Source of the DNA: DSNY01 sp016861185
Lineage (GTDB): Bacteria > Pseudomonadota > Gammaproteobacteria > Burkholderiales > Burkholderiaceae_F
Length of the DNA stretch: 27,776 nt
NCBI GenBank assembly: GCA_030263275.1
Contig: SZOR01000053.1
Location: forward strand, 1-27,776
Reading direction: 5' to 3'
The notes below the pieces were generated by a model, which saw only the letters and a list, made by a program, of their open reading frames with translations, searched no databases and was not told the origin of the DNA. The translations under genes were made by a program, and so were the position numbers. This document shows, one piece after another, positions 23,866-27,776 of this stretch. How positions within the stretch are numbered: position 1 is the stretch's first letter; each line of letters starts with the position of its first letter.

Positions 23866-23893
23866 AAAGAAAACGCCGGCGCGAAGCCGGCGT
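23866..23893 (-). terminator. Rho-independent terminator downstream of nrdB
   Basis: An 8-bp stem ACGCCGGC/GCCGGCGT (23873-23880 with 23886-23893) has a five-base loop. On the minus strand TTTTCTTT follows, the last T of the stem leading into the tract. It lies about 317 bp after the nrdB stop. It ends either a long nrdAB 3' end or a separate small RNA. Confidence 0.85.
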
Positions 23894-24094
23894 CTGGAGG
23901 ATCGAGGCGTTGCTGCTTGAGGAGCGCGACGGACGGTTCCGTTTTGAAAGAGGGAGCGACCCCGCAGAACCTGAGCGTCCCGTCCGTCTGTCGTCTGTGT
24001 ACTTTGACGATGAACCGTTGACTGTGACTGTCTGTGTTCAATTCAGTGATCGATCGTCGCTTGTTAGACCAACTGATCGAGCAACCAAATGTTA
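23894..24094 (-). ncRNA. Candidate small RNA or nrdAB 3' region
   Basis: Between a promoter-like pair (24101-24129) and an intrinsic terminator lies a stretch with no credible coding frame. It holds a long-range inverted repeat, ACGGACGG/CCGTCCGT (23929-23936 with 23980-23987), enclosing a 43-base loop that can fold further. No known RNA family is recognised. It may equally be an untranslated end of the nrdAB mRNA. Confidence 0.3.
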
Positions 24095-24100
24095 GGTCGC

Positions 24101-24129
24101 TTTGTACTCGCAATCGAATTGGATCGCAA
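24101..24129 (-). promoter_or_regulatory. Promoter-like pair in the nrdB downstream region
   Basis: TTGCGA (24124-24129) and TACAAA (24101-24106) are separated by 17 bp on the minus strand. Each matches four of six consensus bases. The local sequence is lower in GC than its surroundings, as expected for promoters in a high-GC genome. Confidence 0.35.
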
Positions 24130-24209
24130 GAATTTTCTGCGCGATCGTTCGATGAGTGTTCGATTTCTTCCACGCTTCGACCGTTCAATCGCTCAGCGCA
24201 CTCGCGTCT

Positions 24210-25325
24210 TCACTCCCAACTCAACGCGCCGCCGCTCTGATACTCGATGACGCGCGTCTCGAAGAAGTTGCGCTCCTTCTTCAGATCGATCATCTCGCTC
24301 ATCCACGGGAATGGATTGTCCTCGGCGCCGAACAGCGGCTCGACGCCGATCTGCTGGCAGCGGCGGTTGGCGATGTAGCGCAGGTAGCCCTTGAACATCG
24401 GCGCGTTCAGCCCCAGCACGCCGCGCGGCATCGTGTCTTCGGCGTACGCGTACTCGAGGTCGACCGCCCGGCGGAACAGCTCGCGGATCTCTTCGCGGAA
24501 GGCCGGGGTCCAGAGCTGCGGCTCCTCCAGCTTGATCTGGTTGATCAGGTCGATGCCGAAATTGCAGTGCATCGACTCGTCGCGCAGGATGTACTGGTAC
24601 TGCTCGGCCGCGCCGGTCATCTTGTTCTGCCGGCCGAGCGCCAGGATCTGGGTGAAGCCGACGTAGAAGAACAGGCCCTCCATCAGGCAAGCGAACACGA
24701 TCAGCGACTTCAGCAGCTTCTGGTCGGCTTCGAGCGTGCCAGTCCGGAAATCCGGGTCGGTCAGCGTGTCGATGAAGGGGATCAGGAACTCGTCCTTGGT
24801 GCGGATCGACGGGATCTCGTGGTAGGCATTGAAGATTTCGCCTTCGTCCAACGCGAGCGACTCGACGATGTACTGGTAGGCGTGCGTGTGGATCGCCTCC
24901 TCAAAGGCCTGCCGCAACAGGAACTGGCGGCACTCCGGCGCCGTGATGTGCCGGTAGGTGCCAAGCACGATGTTGTTGGCGGCAAGCGAGTCGGCGGTGA
25001 CGAAGAAGCCGAGATTGCGCTTGACGATGCGGCGCTCGTCCTCGGTCAGCCCGCTGGGATCCTTCCACAGTGCGATGTCGCGCGACATGTTGATTTCCTG
25101 CGGCATCCAGTGGTTGGCGCAGGCGGCCAGGTACTTCTCCCAGGCCCACTTGTACTTGAACGGGACCAGCTGATTGACGTCGGTCTTGCCGTTGATGATG
25201 CGTTTGTCGGCGACGTTCACCCGCCGCAGCTCGAGTGCCGGGCCGGTCGTTGCGACGCCGGCCGGCCGCGCCGCCGGCGGCTTGGCGGCGGCGCCGGGCG
25301 TGATCTGGTCGTCCCAAGCCAGCAT
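24210..25325 (-). CDS. nrdB: Ribonucleotide reductase class Ia beta subunit NrdB
   Basis: NrdB houses the diiron-tyrosyl radical that starts ribonucleotide reduction in NrdA. The 371-residue product has all iron ligands: D112 (TADSLA), E143 and H146 (EEAIHTHAY), E216 (LMEGLFF), and E250 and H253 (RDESMHC). The radical tyrosine is Y150, at the spacing seen in class Ia, so this is not a radical-less class Ic protein. A non-conserved, Ala/Pro-rich N-terminus of about 30 residues precedes the domain. The ATG has CAGGAG nine bases upstream and lies 38 bp after the nrdA stop, so the two are co-transcribed. The C-terminal tail is the expected NrdA-docking peptide. Confidence 0.97.
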   Translation of the reverse strand: MLAWDDQITPGAAAKPPAARPAGVATTGPALELRRVNVADKRIINGKTDVNQLVPFKYKWAWEKYLAACANHWMPQEINMSRDIALWKDPSGLTEDERRIVKRNLGFFVTADSLAANNIVLGTYRHITAPECRQFLLRQAFEEAIHTHAYQYIVESLALDEGEIFNAYHEIPSIRTKDEFLIPFIDTLTDPDFRTGTLEADQKLLKSLIVFACLMEGLFFYVGFTQILALGRQNKMTGAAEQYQYILRDESMHCNFGIDLINQIKLEEPQLWTPAFREEIRELFRRAVDLEYAYAEDTMPRGVLGLNAPMFKGYLRYIANRRCQQIGVEPLFGAEDNPFPWMSEMIDLKKERNFFETRVIEYQSGGALSWE

Positions 25326-25363
25326 GCTCTGGTTCTCCTGTCAGTTCGGTAGGTGCCGCTTGA

Positions 25364-27776
<2,413 letters not shown>

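Larger units (their letters stand above)
23627..24209. other. Non-coding region between the histone-like gene and nrdB
   Basis: These 583 bp hold no gene I can support. On the minus strand there is a promoter-like pair at 24101-24129 and a strong terminator at 23866-23893, outlining a possible RNA of about 230 nt. The part from about 24000 to 24190 is clearly lower in GC than the neighbours and rich in CGATC/ATCGA words. The part from 23627 to 23865 should contain the histone-like gene's promoter; only weak candidates are seen. Several open frames of 60-180 codons cross the region but lack start signals and family motifs. Confidence 0.6.

Noticed and set aside
23646..24188. A 180-codon frame on the minus strand between nrdB and the histone-like gene.
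   Set aside because: It runs straight through an intrinsic terminator, has no ribosome-binding site and shows no recognisable motif.

Overview
The window is high-GC chromosomal DNA from a betaproteobacterium, most likely of the order Burkholderiales. That assignment is an inference from gene content and order: aroQ-accB-accC-prmA-DUF3426-PfkB kinase, a TonB-type protein beside aroE and mtgA, a Lys/Ala-rich histone H1-like protein near class Ia nrdAB, and YggT. I see no transposase, integrase, phage gene, CRISPR array, rRNA or tRNA. Most of the window is core metabolism and cell envelope.

Layout. Bases 1-399 (-) are the start of a MaeB-type malic enzyme cut by the window edge. A 358-bp divergent gap with promoters on both strands leads to a PLP aminotransferase (+). 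It converges on a membrane-anchored lytic transglycosylase (-). A 482-bp gap follows, holding a strong minus-strand promoter and a long structured leader. Next come ubiD and a small KTSC-domain gene (+). From 5082 to 14921 ten genes run on the minus strand with gaps of 0-72 bp or 1-4-bp overlaps. In transcription order they are mpl, a YqiA-like esterase, an SDR reductase, ybaK, marC-like, an RNase II-family gene, a TonB-family gene, aroE, mtgA and mgtE. Divergent from mpl, the plus strand carries a degenerate nucleotidyltransferase-like gene overlapping a TlpA-like thioredoxin. Then follow aroQ, accB, accC, prmA, a DUF3426 zinc-ribbon membrane protein, a PfkB-family kinase and a glycine-zipper lipoprotein with a strong terminator. 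The rest is on the minus strand: yggT, a histone H1-like gene with its own terminator, a 583-bp gap with a promoter-like site and a terminator, nrdB, and nrdA running off the end.

How the genes work together. Peptidoglycan turnover and synthesis (mpl, mtgA, lytic transglycosylase), shikimate enzymes (aroE, aroQ), the start of fatty-acid synthesis (accB, accC, possibly the SDR), ubiquinone synthesis (ubiD) and deoxynucleotide supply (nrdAB) are all growth-linked functions. Translational coupling through ATGA/GTGA overlaps is repeated (mpl/yqiA, tonB/aroE/mtgA, nucleotidyltransferase/tlpA).

The least explained parts are non-coding. They are the ~270-nt leader before the lytic transglycosylase, a possible ~230-nt RNA between nrdB and the histone-like gene, and a cluster of palindromes between accB and accC. 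The histone-like gene also has unusual A9 tracts. I found no clear new multi-gene system.
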